Notes: a model not told the origin generated them from the letters alone. DNA of 11,864 nt from Caldisericaceae bacterium (GCA_021160885.1 JAGHBR010000226.1:1-11864), one strand, 5' to 3'. Shown: positions 1 through 6,211, numbered from the stretch's first letter. Numbers and translations are program-made.

Positions 1-158
1 ATACAATATTGTAGTGGTAATAAAATTTTTTGACACGTTGTTTTTTAAAGACTTAACGCACTTTCCTGTTCAAGATGGGTCAATTTTCGCTCAACAGTCA
101 AAAACGAAAAGAATGAATCTATGTTTGAATATGCAGCATTACATGGCCAGCATCTCCC

Positions 159-190
159 TTCCATGCAACAGCCTGTTGCGCGGGAATGAC
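159..190 (-). repeat. Hairpin, probable degenerate core of the interspersed repeat family
   Basis: Read on the minus strand, this begins GTCATTCCCGCGCA, the same start as the palindromic core of the fuller repeat copies at 1457-1575, 5974-6070 and 10561-10654. On the plus strand, GCAACAG (165-171) and CTGTTGC (173-179) are perfect 7-bp arms around one base. TTCC (159-162) and GGAA (183-186) extend the stem beyond a small internal loop. No AAACCTTTGAAA-type terminal repeat is seen around it, so it is a fragment or an independent relative. The hairpin is seen directly; its membership of the family is inferred. Confidence 0.45.
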
Positions 191-254
191 GTTATAAGCA
201 GGATTTTATTACAATTAAAATGAAGGTGTCAATACTAAAAAGGAAACAGTCTCT

Positions 255-299
255 GCCTGGATTTTAAATGCCCAGGCCTTTCCGCTTGCATCTGCAAGC
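255..299 (-). terminator. Two adjacent inverted repeats, tentative terminator region of the epimerase gene
   Basis: GCCTGG (255-260) and CCAGGC (272-277) form a 6-bp stem with an 11-base loop. GCTTGCA (284-290) and TGCAAGC (293-299) form perfect 7-bp arms with only two bases between them. On the minus strand they lie about 90-130 bases past the epimerase stop, and a short T-run (CCTTTTTAG, about 235-243) comes some 12 bases after the second stem. The T-run is not adjacent to the stem, so this is not a textbook intrinsic terminator. The second repeat could equally be a protein-binding site. Confidence 0.25.
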
Positions 300-386
300 T
301 GTGCGATTCACTACTTCTTTTAACCCCTTTAAGCCCCACCATCCAAACCATCTAACCATTCAACTATTAACTATTAAACCAAGCAT

Positions 387-1337
387 CTATTCCAACGCAT
401 CTCTGTGTCGGTCAAACCATTCCACGGTTTTCTTTAAACCGTCTTTTACACGCACTTTAACTTCGTAACCCAACAATTTTTGGGCGGCGCTGATGTCGGC
501 CAATGAGTGCTTGATGTCGCCAGGGCGCGGATCACCATGAATCGGCTGCACTGTTGCGCCGGTAAGCTGGCGCAGTTCTTCGGCCAGTTCATTCAAGGTG
601 ATGCGTTCGCCGCAAGCAATGTTAAATACATGGCCGGGCGCATCAGGCGCTTTGCAGGCTTTAAGATTGGCATCGATCACATTTTCAATGTAGGTAAAGT
701 CGCGGCTTTGCGTACCATCGCCATAGATGGTAGGCGATTGCCCTTTAAAATAGGCTTTAATGAATTTGGGAATTACGGCAGAGTAGTAAGAATTAGGATC
801 CTGCCGTGGTCCAAAAATATTAAAGTAGCGCAGGGCAACGGTTTCCAGTCCATAAACCTTGTAAAAGACCGAACAATATTGTTCAGCTGCCAATTTATTA
901 ACGGCATAGGGCGAAAGCGGATTGGGCTTCATGGTTTCTACTTTGGGCAGTGTGGGCGTATCGCCATAGGCCGAGGAAGAAGCAGCGTAAACCACGCGTT
1001 TTATACCGTTTTCTTTGGCTGCGTAAAGCACGTTTAAAGTGCCGTTCAAATTCACGTCATTGCTTTCCAGCGGTGTTTGAATGGAGCGTGGCACCGAAGG
1101 CAAAGCGGCCTGGTGTAAAATGTAGTCCACGCCGCGTGTTACTTCAAGCAAGGTGTTAAGGTATCGCACATCGCCATTGATGACTTCCACTTTATCTAAA
1201 AGATGTTTAATGTTTTCCGGGCGCCCGGTAGAAAAATTGTCCAGAATTTTTACAGTAGCTCCCTGATTAACCAGCGCTTCTGCTAAGTTTGAACCAATAA
1301 AACCAGCGCCGCCGGTGATTAAATAAACTTCGCCCAT
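387..1337 (-). CDS. NAD-dependent sugar-nucleotide epimerase/dehydratase (extended SDR)
   Basis: The 316-residue protein is a full-length extended short-chain dehydrogenase of the UDP-glucose/UDP-GlcNAc 4-epimerase type. An N-terminal Rossmann fold carries TGGAGFIG (8-15), the NAD-binding GxxGxxG. The catalytic set is AASSSAYG (118-125) with YAVNK (144-148), the YxxxK pair. The C-terminal sugar-binding part has RYFNIFGPRQ (170-179) and the QSRDFTYIENV stretch (210-220) typical of this family. Enzymes of this kind interconvert nucleotide sugars in the cytoplasm for LPS O-antigen, capsule or exopolysaccharide. The exact substrate (UDP-Glc, UDP-GlcNAc or uronate) cannot be read from the sequence. 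The start is supported by a strong AAGGAGGA at 1346-1353. The gene stands alone, 242 bp downstream of gmhA on the same strand and separated from it by a repeat element. Confidence 0.93.
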   Translation of the reverse strand: MGEVYLITGGAGFIGSNLAEALVNQGATVKILDNFSTGRPENIKHLLDKVEVINGDVRYLNTLLEVTRGVDYILHQAALPSVPRSIQTPLESNDVNLNGTLNVLYAAKENGIKRVVYAASSSAYGDTPTLPKVETMKPNPLSPYAVNKLAAEQYCSVFYKVYGLETVALRYFNIFGPRQDPNSYYSAVIPKFIKAYFKGQSPTIYGDGTQSRDFTYIENVIDANLKACKAPDAPGHVFNIACGERITLNELAEELRQLTGATVQPIHGDPRPGDIKHSLADISAAQKLLGYEVKVRVKDGLKKTVEWFDRHRDALE

Positions 1338-1345
1338 GTAATATT

Positions 1346-1353
1346 TCCTCCTT
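1346..1353 (-). promoter_or_regulatory. Strong Shine-Dalgarno of the epimerase gene
   Basis: The minus strand reads AAGGAGGA eight bases before the ATG at 1335-1337. It is one of the best ribosome binding sites in the window and fixes the start of the epimerase. Confidence 0.8.
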
Positions 1354-1456
1354 AAGCTTCAATCTCATTCAATTCAAGATTAATTAAAATTCGGTTTGTT
1401 TTTTTATCGGATAAAAAGCGAAAAACTGTAACGCTTTAAAAAATGTGCTTCATTAA

Positions 1457-1575
1457 TAGAAACCTTAGAAAAGATTTGGGAATCCCCGAATGTGTTAACT
1501 TAGGGAGTCCCGCCTGCGCGGAAATGACATGCCTGCGGGGGAATGACATTCTTAATGTTTTTTCAAAGGTTTCTA
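1457..1575 (-). repeat. Interspersed repeat copy B, MITE-like, with internal duplication
   Basis: The element is bounded by 15-bp terminal inverted repeats, AGAAACCTTAGAAAA (1458-1472) and TTTTCAAAGGTTTCT (1560-1574), which match at 14 of 15 positions. A TA dinucleotide lies at each outer edge. Read on the minus strand the interior follows copy A: TTAAGAATGTCATTCCC, a GC-rich palindromic core, then CTCCCTAAGTTAAC. The core is partly doubled, because GTCATTCCCCCGCAGGC is followed directly by GTCATTTCCGCGCAGGCG. This accounts for the greater length (119 bp against 97 bp). The element ends four bases after the gmhA stop codon and fills most of the gmhA-epimerase gap. It encodes nothing. Confidence 0.75.
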
Positions 1576-1579
1576 ATGG

Positions 1580-2167
1580 TTAATAGGCGGCAAACAGCGA
1601 TTTTTCCGCCAGTTCAACAATAATGTGACCGATGGTAATGTGCGCTTCCTGAATGTGCTGCACGCTTACAGAAGGTACCAAAATGGGCAAATCCACTAAT
1701 TCCTTGCATTTACCACCGTCATTGCCCAGCAGGCCAATGGTTTTCATTTGTTTGCTTTTTGCGGCATGAATGGCCTCGATAATATTTTTTGAATTACCGC
1801 TGGTAGTAATGCCAATTAAGATGTCGCCTGGTTGCCCAAGGGCCTCTACCTGTCTGGCAAAAATTTGCTCAAACCCCAGATCGTTACTACCGGCGGTTAA
1901 AACCGAGCTATCGGTGGTCAGGGCAATAGCTGCCATGCCCGGCCGCTCCAGTTCATGGCTTAAACGGATCACAAATTCGGCGGCAATGTGTTGTGAGTCG
2001 GCGGCGCTGCCTCCGTTGCCGCAAATCAATATTTTACCACTGTTCTTAAAACTCTGGATGATCCACTCGATTGCCTGCCGGATGGATTCAGTGCAATGGT
2101 TTATGACCAGCTTTTTAACCTGAATGCTTTCTTCGAAGTGATTTATGATTTGCTTTTTAAAGTTCAT
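1580..2167 (-). CDS. gmhA: Phosphoheptose isomerase (sedoheptulose-7-phosphate isomerase), SIS domain
   Basis: GmhA converts sedoheptulose 7-phosphate to D-glycero-D-manno-heptose 7-phosphate, the first step toward ADP-heptose for the LPS inner core. At 195 residues it matches the family length. A single SIS domain has the phosphate-binding CGNGGSAADSQH (49-60) and TTSGNSKN (121-128). The family's active-site glutamate corresponds to E64 in HIAAE. The histidine pair sits in QEAHITIGH (173-181), with H181 the likely catalytic one by position. DiaA, a related SIS protein, is the main alternative. Heptose partners (hldE, gmhB) are not in the window. The start ATG follows the upstream prenylglyceryl-phosphate synthase stop by only three bases, and its AAAAAGGA ribosome site lies inside the end of that gene. 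The two are therefore surely co-transcribed and probably translationally coupled. Confidence 0.88.
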   Translation of the reverse strand: MNFKKQIINHFEESIQVKKLVINHCTESIRQAIEWIIQSFKNSGKILICGNGGSAADSQHIAAEFVIRLSHELERPGMAAIALTTDSSVLTAGSNDLGFEQIFARQVEALGQPGDILIGITTSGNSKNIIEAIHAAKSKQMKTIGLLGNDGGKCKELVDLPILVPSVSVQHIQEAHITIGHIIVELAEKSLFAAY

Positions 2168-2170
2168 TAA

Positions 2171-2920
2171 TTATCCTTTTTGGTGAATGGCTGCTGCAAA
2201 ATCATGCGCCAGATGCTGGTTGTCCGATTTTTCCAGAACATTGCCGGTAACAATAAAGGATGCGCCGGCGGCCACTTTTTGTAAAGCCTCTTCGGGCGTA
2301 CGGATGCCGCCACCAACAATAAGCGGCACCTTAACATGGTGATTGATGGCTGAAATAATTTCTTCGGGTACGGAATGTTTTGCGCCGCTTCCGCCTTCTA
2401 AGTAAATAAACTTAAAACCAAAATATTCAGCGGTTAAGGCGTGTGCTACGGCGATTTCCGGCTTTTTACGCGGCAATGGCCGCGTACCGCTCATAAATTC
2501 GGCAGAAGTAACCTCGCCAGATTCAATCAAAAGATAAGCGGTTGAAATAGCTTCCAATTTCATCTGGTGAATGATAGGCGCAGCCAAAACCTGCGTACCG
2601 ATTAAATGATCAGGATTGCGGCCACTAAGCAGAGATAAAAATAATATTGCATCCGCATGGCGCGAAACCTGATGCACGCCTCCAGGAAAAATGATGACCG
2701 GCCGATCCTTTGAGTACTTCTTAAATTGTTCAATGAAAGCGTCAAAGTGGGGCGTTAATAACAGGCTGCCGCCTACCAAAAACGCATCTACTCCTGCCTG
2801 AATACCATTTTCAATGATAGCGGGTAATGTTGCGGGACTTATTTTGTCCGGGTCAATCAATATTAAATAACCAGCACCTTTTTGAGTTTGAATATTCAAT
2901 AATCTTTGATAGACGGTCAT
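2171..2920 (-). CDS. Geranylgeranylglyceryl/heptaprenylglyceryl phosphate synthase family protein (PcrB/GGGPS)
   Basis: The family makes the ether bond between sn-glycerol-1-phosphate and a polyprenyl diphosphate. In archaea this commits to membrane ether lipids; in Bacillus, PcrB makes heptaprenylglyceryl phosphate. The 249-residue TIM barrel shows LIDPDK (21-26), FLVGGS (47-52), FPGGVHQVS (78-86), SLLSGRNPDHLIG (96-108), YLEGGSGA (173-180) and IVGGGIRTPEEA (201-212), the phosphate- and glycerol-phosphate-binding loops of the family. The length and the SLLSGRN motif suit the longer group II enzymes known in Bacteroidetes and archaea, not the Bacillus type. The chain length of the product cannot be told from sequence alone. 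The gene is first in a minus-strand pair with gmhA. Its ribosome site (GGAAAA, about 2924-2929) is weak, and a candidate promoter lies at 2974-3002. Confidence 0.9.
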   Translation of the reverse strand: MTVYQRLLNIQTQKGAGYLILIDPDKISPATLPAIIENGIQAGVDAFLVGGSLLLTPHFDAFIEQFKKYSKDRPVIIFPGGVHQVSRHADAILFLSLLSGRNPDHLIGTQVLAAPIIHQMKLEAISTAYLLIESGEVTSAEFMSGTRPLPRKKPEIAVAHALTAEYFGFKFIYLEGGSGAKHSVPEEIISAINHHVKVPLIVGGGIRTPEEALQKVAAGASFIVTGNVLEKSDNQHLAHDFAAAIHQKG

Positions 2921-2973
2921 CTTTTTTCCGCTGGAAAGCTTTGTTTACAATTATTTAATTAAAAAACAAATTG

Positions 2974-3002
2974 AAAATACTAAATAGCCCTTTTAAAATC
3001 AA
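2974..3002 (-). promoter_or_regulatory. Candidate sigma-70 promoter for the GGGPS-gmhA operon
   Basis: The minus strand carries TTGATT (2997-3002) and TATTTT (2974-2979) with an exact 17-base spacer. This would start transcription near 2967 and give a leader of about 45 bases. The boxes were found by eye in an AT-rich divergent region, where chance matches are common, and this organism's promoter consensus is unknown to me. Confidence 0.35.
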
Positions 3003-3040
3003 GCCAATCCAACTTAGATGAAACTTAAAAGTGATTTTTA

Positions 3041-3069
3041 TTGTTAATCAACTGATTTGTTTTTAAATT
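3041..3069 (+). promoter_or_regulatory. Candidate sigma-70 promoter for the MEMO-family gene
   Basis: TTGTTA (3041-3046) and TAAATT (3064-3069) are separated by 17 bases in the divergent region and match four of six positions each. A start near 3076 would leave a leader of about 45 bases before the ATG at 3120. It is weak on its own, but some promoter must lie here, since the genes on either side diverge. Confidence 0.27.
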
Positions 3070-3119
3070 GATGCAATGTAAGTACAAGGTCAACAACATT
3101 TAAACAGGCGGGTGAGATC

Positions 3120-3953
3120 ATGATTGAAAACAAAATCATCAGAAGACCTGCTGTTGCCGGCATGTTTTACTCAGGAAATCGGGCCACTCTGGAACGCGAA
3201 GTTGCGGTTTTTCTTGAAAATTCAATGCCCGAAAAAGGAGTAAACCATATTTATGGTATTGCGGCTCCGCATGCCGGTTATATGTATTCCGGAGGTGTGG
3301 CAGCCCGCGCCTACCGGCAGGTGATGGACTTTGAATATGAGGTGGTGGTAGTCATTTCGCCCAGCCACCACGTTTACTTTGATAAGGTTTCCGTTTACGA
3401 CGGCGATTATTACGAAACACCGCTTGGTTTAATTCCGGTAAACAAGCAGATTTGCCGACAGCTAACTGAGCTGGACGATCGTCTGGTTTTATCGGCAATT
3501 GGGCACGAGGGAGAAGAACATGCGCTCGAAGTCCAGTTGCCGTTTTTGCAGCACGTTTTCGAAGATTTTACTCTGGTGCCGGTAGTAATGGGCGATCAAA
3601 ACCTGCCTAATATTACGGCTTTAGCCAATGCCTTAGCTAAGGCGCTAAAGGATCAAAAGGCGCTGATCGTAGCCAGCTCTGATCTTTCGCACTATCATTC
3701 TTACGATGAAGCTGTGCGACTGGATTCTGTTGTCATTTCGCACATCAACAGCTTTAAAGAAGACAATCTCTATGAAGATTTGGCCAGCGGCCTTTGTGAG
3801 ATGTGCGGCGGAGGGCCGGTGGTGGCCATGATGAAAGCCTGCCGTCAGCTGGGCGCTAGCAAATCTAAAGTTGTGCTTTACCGTAATTCCGGCGATGTCA
3901 CTGGTGACCACAGCCATGTGGTAGGTTACCTGGCCGCCATTGTTTACAGTTAA
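3120..3953 (+). CDS. amrB: MEMO1-family protein (AmmeMemoRadiSam system protein B)
   Basis: The 277-residue protein matches the MEMO family end to end. It has PAVAGMFY (10-17), APHAGYMYSGG (49-59), ISPSHH (79-84), EEHALEVQLPF (132-142), SSDLSHYH (186-193) and the C-terminal CxxCGGGP (226-233). The fold resembles class III extradiol dioxygenases. H51, H83, D188/H191 and C229 line up with the metal-pocket residues described in human MEMO1. The bacterial role is unsettled. The family is named for frequent linkage to an AMMECR1-domain protein and a radical-SAM enzyme, and neither is in this window. It is probably cytoplasmic, as no signal or membrane segment is seen. A GGTGAG sequence at 3111-3116 is close to the ATG. 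lemA follows after 52 bp, so read-through is possible. Confidence 0.92.
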   Translation: MIENKIIRRPAVAGMFYSGNRATLEREVAVFLENSMPEKGVNHIYGIAAPHAGYMYSGGVAARAYRQVMDFEYEVVVVISPSHHVYFDKVSVYDGDYYETPLGLIPVNKQICRQLTELDDRLVLSAIGHEGEEHALEVQLPFLQHVFEDFTLVPVVMGDQNLPNITALANALAKALKDQKALIVASSDLSHYHSYDEAVRLDSVVISHINSFKEDNLYEDLASGLCEMCGGGPVVAMMKACRQLGASKSKVVLYRNSGDVTGDHSHVVGYLAAIVYS

Positions 3954-3996
3954 GCAGAACAAAATTTAACCATTAAACTATTAAACGAACATTTCC

Positions 3997-4002
3997 GGAG
4001 GT
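3997..4002 (+). promoter_or_regulatory. Shine-Dalgarno of lemA
   Basis: GGAGGT lies three bases before the ATG at 4006. Translation would gain little from a nearby alternative, and this ATG begins the expected short basic N-terminus before the membrane helix. Confidence 0.65.
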
Positions 4003-4005
4003 ACT

Positions 4006-4617
4006 ATGAAACGCGGCTGTCTGATCAGTTTGCTTGTTGGGCTGGGCATCATAATTGTGCTTGCCCTTTCTCTGTTTGTGACATTTAAAAATTATTACAA
4101 TACCTTTGTAACGCTGGAAGAGAATGTAAATCAGGCCTGGGCTCAGGTGGAAAACGTTTACCAGCGTCGGGCTGACTTAATTCCCAATCTGGTAGAAGTG
4201 GTCAAAGGCTATGCCGGCCATGAACGCGAAACATTACAGGCCGTGATCGAAGCCCGTTCCAAAGTGGGCGGACAAATTAACGTTGGCCCGGAGGTGTTGA
4301 ACAATCCGCAAGCCTTTGCCCGTTTCCAGCAGGCGCAGGATGCTTTGTCTTCTGCTTTGCAGCGCTTAATGGTAGTGGTAGAACGCTACCCGGAGCTTAA
4401 GGCCGATCAACGCTTTGCCGATTTGCAGGCGCAGCTGGAAGGCACAGAAAACCGCATCGCGGTCGAGCGGAGGCGTTTTAATCAGGCGGTGCAGGCTTAC
4501 AACACGGCCATCCGTAAATTCCCGGCAAATATCATTGCCGGCATGTTCGGCTTTCAGCAAAAGGCCTATTTTAAAGCACAGGCCGGGGCCGAAAACGTAC
4601 CTGAAGTTAAATTTTAA
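4006..4617 (+). CDS. lemA: LemA family membrane-anchored protein
   Basis: The 203-residue protein has a short basic N-terminus, one membrane helix (about 6-27) and an all-helical domain outside it, which is the LemA layout and usual length. Family landmarks are NQAWAQVENVYQRRADLIPNL (starting at 42), GYAGHE (68-73), VVERYPELKA (125-134) and ENRIAVERRRFN (148-159). It ends with the usual FP segment (172-173) and an FGFQQKAYF stretch (181-189). The biochemical role of LemA is not established. It is repeatedly found next to TPM-domain genes, as here: its stop codon overlaps the nearest possible ATG for the TPM gene (TAATG), and the better start lies 12 bases on. Cys5 precedes the helix but does not form a lipobox, so I take it as a signal anchor and not a lipoprotein. 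Confidence 0.92.
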   Translation: MKRGCLISLLVGLGIIIVLALSLFVTFKNYYNTFVTLEENVNQAWAQVENVYQRRADLIPNLVEVVKGYAGHERETLQAVIEARSKVGGQINVGPEVLNNPQAFARFQQAQDALSSALQRLMVVVERYPELKADQRFADLQAQLEGTENRIAVERRRFNQAVQAYNTAIRKFPANIIAGMFGFQQKAYFKAQAGAENVPEVKF

Positions 4618-4618
4618 T

Positions 4619-4623
4619 GGAAG
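4619..4623 (+). promoter_or_regulatory. Ribosome binding site that decides the TPM-protein start
   Basis: GGAAG here sits five bases before the ATG at 4629. The in-frame ATG at 4617, which overlaps the lemA stop, has no such sequence before it. Starting at 4629 also gives a normal signal peptide beginning MKKLSAV, while the upstream start would prepend acidic residues (MEEK). Confidence 0.6.
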
Positions 4624-4628
4624 AAAAA

Positions 4629-5393
4629 ATGAAAAAATTATCTGCTGTTTTATTTTTAAGTTTACTACTGTTTTGGGGGCTATGGGCACAGGATTTGCCC
4701 GAACGTCCCTCATCCTGGGTGAATGATTACGCTGGTGTGCTGAATGCAAGTCAGGAAGCGCAGTTAAATGAACTGTTAAATGGCCTGGAAAAGCGCAGCT
4801 CAAACCAGATTTTTGTGGCCATTTTTAAAAAGATTCCCGAAAGTTACTATCTGGAAGATTTTACGGTTAAGCTGTTTGAAAAATGGCGGCCTGGTTTGCC
4901 GGACAAAAATAACGGTCTGTTGATCACGATTTTTACCGAAGACCGTAAAGCCCGCATTGAGGTGGGCTATGGATTAGAAGACGTTATTACCGACGCCCAG
5001 GCGCGTCAAGTTCTGTACAACAATATGATTCCATATTTCAGAAAAGGCGATTATTACGGCGGTTTATTGGCCGGACTGCAGATTTTAATTCCTGCTGCCG
5101 AAGGCAAATACAAGATTCCGGTTAAAACTACTAAAAAGAAAAAAAGTAAAGACGGATTAAGTAATCTGATCATTGCCTTCATCATTTTTGCCTTTATTAG
5201 CCGCATGCTGTTCAGGCGGCGTGGGGTTACCATCGGCTCGCGCCGTTCCGGCAGTTGGTTTGGCCCCTTTTTCTGGGGCGGATTTGGCGGAGGAAGCAGC
5301 GGTGGTGGCTTTGGCGGTTTTTCCGGAGGAGGCAGCTTTGGCGGTGGCTTCGGCGGTTTGTCCGGCGGCGGCGGGGCTAGCGGAAGCTGGTGA
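4629..5393 (+). CDS. TPM-domain protein (YgcG family) with signal peptide and Gly-rich C-terminal tail
   Basis: From the ATG at 4629 the protein is 254 residues long. Starting at 4617 would add four. Residues 1-20 form a signal peptide with likely cleavage after A20 (LWA/QD). A TPM (DUF477) domain spans about 28-160, with WVNDYAGVL (30-38), NNGLLITIF (94-102) and RIEVGYGLEDVITDAQA (109-125). A membrane helix follows (about 179-193), then a basic RRR patch and a tail of FGGG/SGGG repeats (about 217-250) ending GGGASGSW, a typical ending for this family. TPM domains have been linked to phosphatase activity and photosystem II assembly in plants and cyanobacteria; the role here is unknown. The domain should face the periplasm. 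The gene is coupled to lemA and is followed by a second TPM gene after 87 bp. Confidence 0.9.
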   Translation: MKKLSAVLFLSLLLFWGLWAQDLPERPSSWVNDYAGVLNASQEAQLNELLNGLEKRSSNQIFVAIFKKIPESYYLEDFTVKLFEKWRPGLPDKNNGLLITIFTEDRKARIEVGYGLEDVITDAQARQVLYNNMIPYFRKGDYYGGLLAGLQILIPAAEGKYKIPVKTTKKKKSKDGLSNLIIAFIIFAFISRMLFRRRGVTIGSRRSGSWFGPFFWGGFGGGSSGGGFGGFSGGGSFGGGFGGLSGGGGASGSW

Positions 5394-5480
5394 TTGAAAT
5401 TTTAATGTAACTCAGGTCTTTACTTGAGAGTCTAATCACTCCAAAGCTTAAACAGCATGGAATAAATAATTGAGGTCAAA

Positions 5481-5921
5481 ATGGATCCAGCAAAATTTTT
5501 AAGCAAAGAAGAACAACAGCAAATAGTACAGGCCATTCAGGAAGCGGAAAAAGAAACCAGCGGCGAAATTCGCCTGCACATTGAAGCTAAGTGTAAAGGC
5601 GACCCGTTGGACAGAGCAAAGGAAGTTTTTGTAAAATTAAAAATGCATCAAACCGCTTTGCGAAATGGCGTAATTGTTTATCTGGCTTTTCAGGACCGTA
5701 AATTCGCTATTTGGGGCGATAAGGGCATTAATGAAAAAGTGCCTGAAAATTTCTGGCAGGATGTTAAAGAAGTGATGGCCGAACATTTCCGCAATAATCA
5801 GTTTGCCGAGGGGTTAATTAATGGCATTACCATGATTGGCGAAAAATTAAAAGCTTTTTTTCCTTACCAAAAGGATGATGTTAACGAATTACCCGATGAT
5901 ATTTCGTTTGGGGAAGAATGA
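5481..5921 (+). CDS. Second TPM-domain protein, soluble
   Basis: The 146-residue protein consists almost wholly of a TPM (DUF477) domain. Features are an amphipathic N-terminal helix (residues 8-25), ETSGEIRLHIEAKC (25-38), then RNGVIVYLAFQDRKFAIWGD (61-80) and KGINEKVP (81-88), matching the GxxxY/GDxGI core of the family. It has no signal peptide, membrane helix or Gly-rich tail, so the domain is predicted to be cytoplasmic, unlike the preceding TPM protein. The start is supported by GAGG at 5472-5475. LemA plus one secreted and one plain TPM protein is an arrangement I associate with Bacteroidetes-type genomes. Its function is unknown. Confidence 0.88.
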   Translation: MDPAKFLSKEEQQQIVQAIQEAEKETSGEIRLHIEAKCKGDPLDRAKEVFVKLKMHQTALRNGVIVYLAFQDRKFAIWGDKGINEKVPENFWQDVKEVMAEHFRNNQFAEGLINGITMIGEKLKAFFPYQKDDVNELPDDISFGEE

Positions 5922-5973
5922 TCACAAATTAAACGGTTTAAAAAGATACAACCATAATTTCGAATTACGGTAA

Positions 5974-6070
5974 TAAACCTTTGAAAAAATTAATAAGAAT
6001 GTCATCCCTGCGAAGGCGGGAATCCCTAAGTTGACAGGTTTGGTGAATCCCTGATTCTTTCAAAGGTTTA
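5974..6070 (+). repeat. Interspersed repeat copy A, MITE-like, with perfect terminal inverted repeats
   Basis: TAAACCTTTGAAA (5974-5986) and TTTCAAAGGTTTA (6058-6070) are perfect 13-bp inverted repeats enclosing a 97-bp element. Inside are GTCATCCCTGCGAAGGCGGG, which forms a GC-rich hairpin with some wobble pairs, and then AATCCCTAAGTTGACAGG. The same order of blocks is found in copies B (minus strand) and C. The outer bases are TA at both ends, as expected if insertion is at TA. It encodes no protein. It lies 52 bp after the second TPM gene and 141 bp before the YgjV-like gene, and could influence transcript ends or stability on either side. Confidence 0.8.
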
Positions 6071-6211
6071 AGTAAAGAATTTACTAAATTTATTCTTAGT
6101 TAGTCTAAAGTCTGTGCCTTTGTGTGTAATATTTAAAGTTTGCATTTTACCGTTTTTGTCTGACACTCACCATTGGGCGTAATTTAAGTTAGAAAAACGA
6201 AGGAAGTTGAA

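Larger units (their letters stand above)
1..386. other. Gene-free stretch at the left edge
   Basis: No convincing coding sequence is seen in either strand. The short open frames here have no recognisable motifs, no good ribosome binding site and unlikely composition. The stretch lies downstream of the minus-strand epimerase and so holds its 3' untranslated region. It contains a hairpin related to the interspersed repeat family (159-190), two further inverted repeats (255-299) and an AT-rich run of short near-repeats around 353-380 (ACTATTAA-type words). Similar words recur before lemA at about 3968-3985. The gene to the left lies outside the window. Confidence 0.6.

Noticed and set aside
14..468. 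Two short plus-strand open frames at the left edge
   Set aside because: No ribosome binding site, no recognisable domain, low-complexity composition; the second runs into the 3' end of the epimerase on the other strand.
507..1159. Plus-strand open frames opposite the epimerase
   Set aside because: They are antisense shadows of a well-supported SDR gene with no motifs and no ribosome sites.
4617..4628. Earlier ATG for the first TPM protein, overlapping the lemA stop
   Set aside because: There is no ribosome site before it and it would put MEEK in front of a normal signal peptide. The ATG at 4629 has GGAAG five bases upstream. The earlier start is not strictly excluded.
5411..5428. CTCA...TGAG inverted repeat between the two TPM genes
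   Set aside because: Only four base pairs with a ten-base loop; expected by chance.
5974..6070. Palindromic repeats as a CRISPR array
   Set aside because: Copies are kilobases apart, in different orientations, with no regular spacers and no cas genes.
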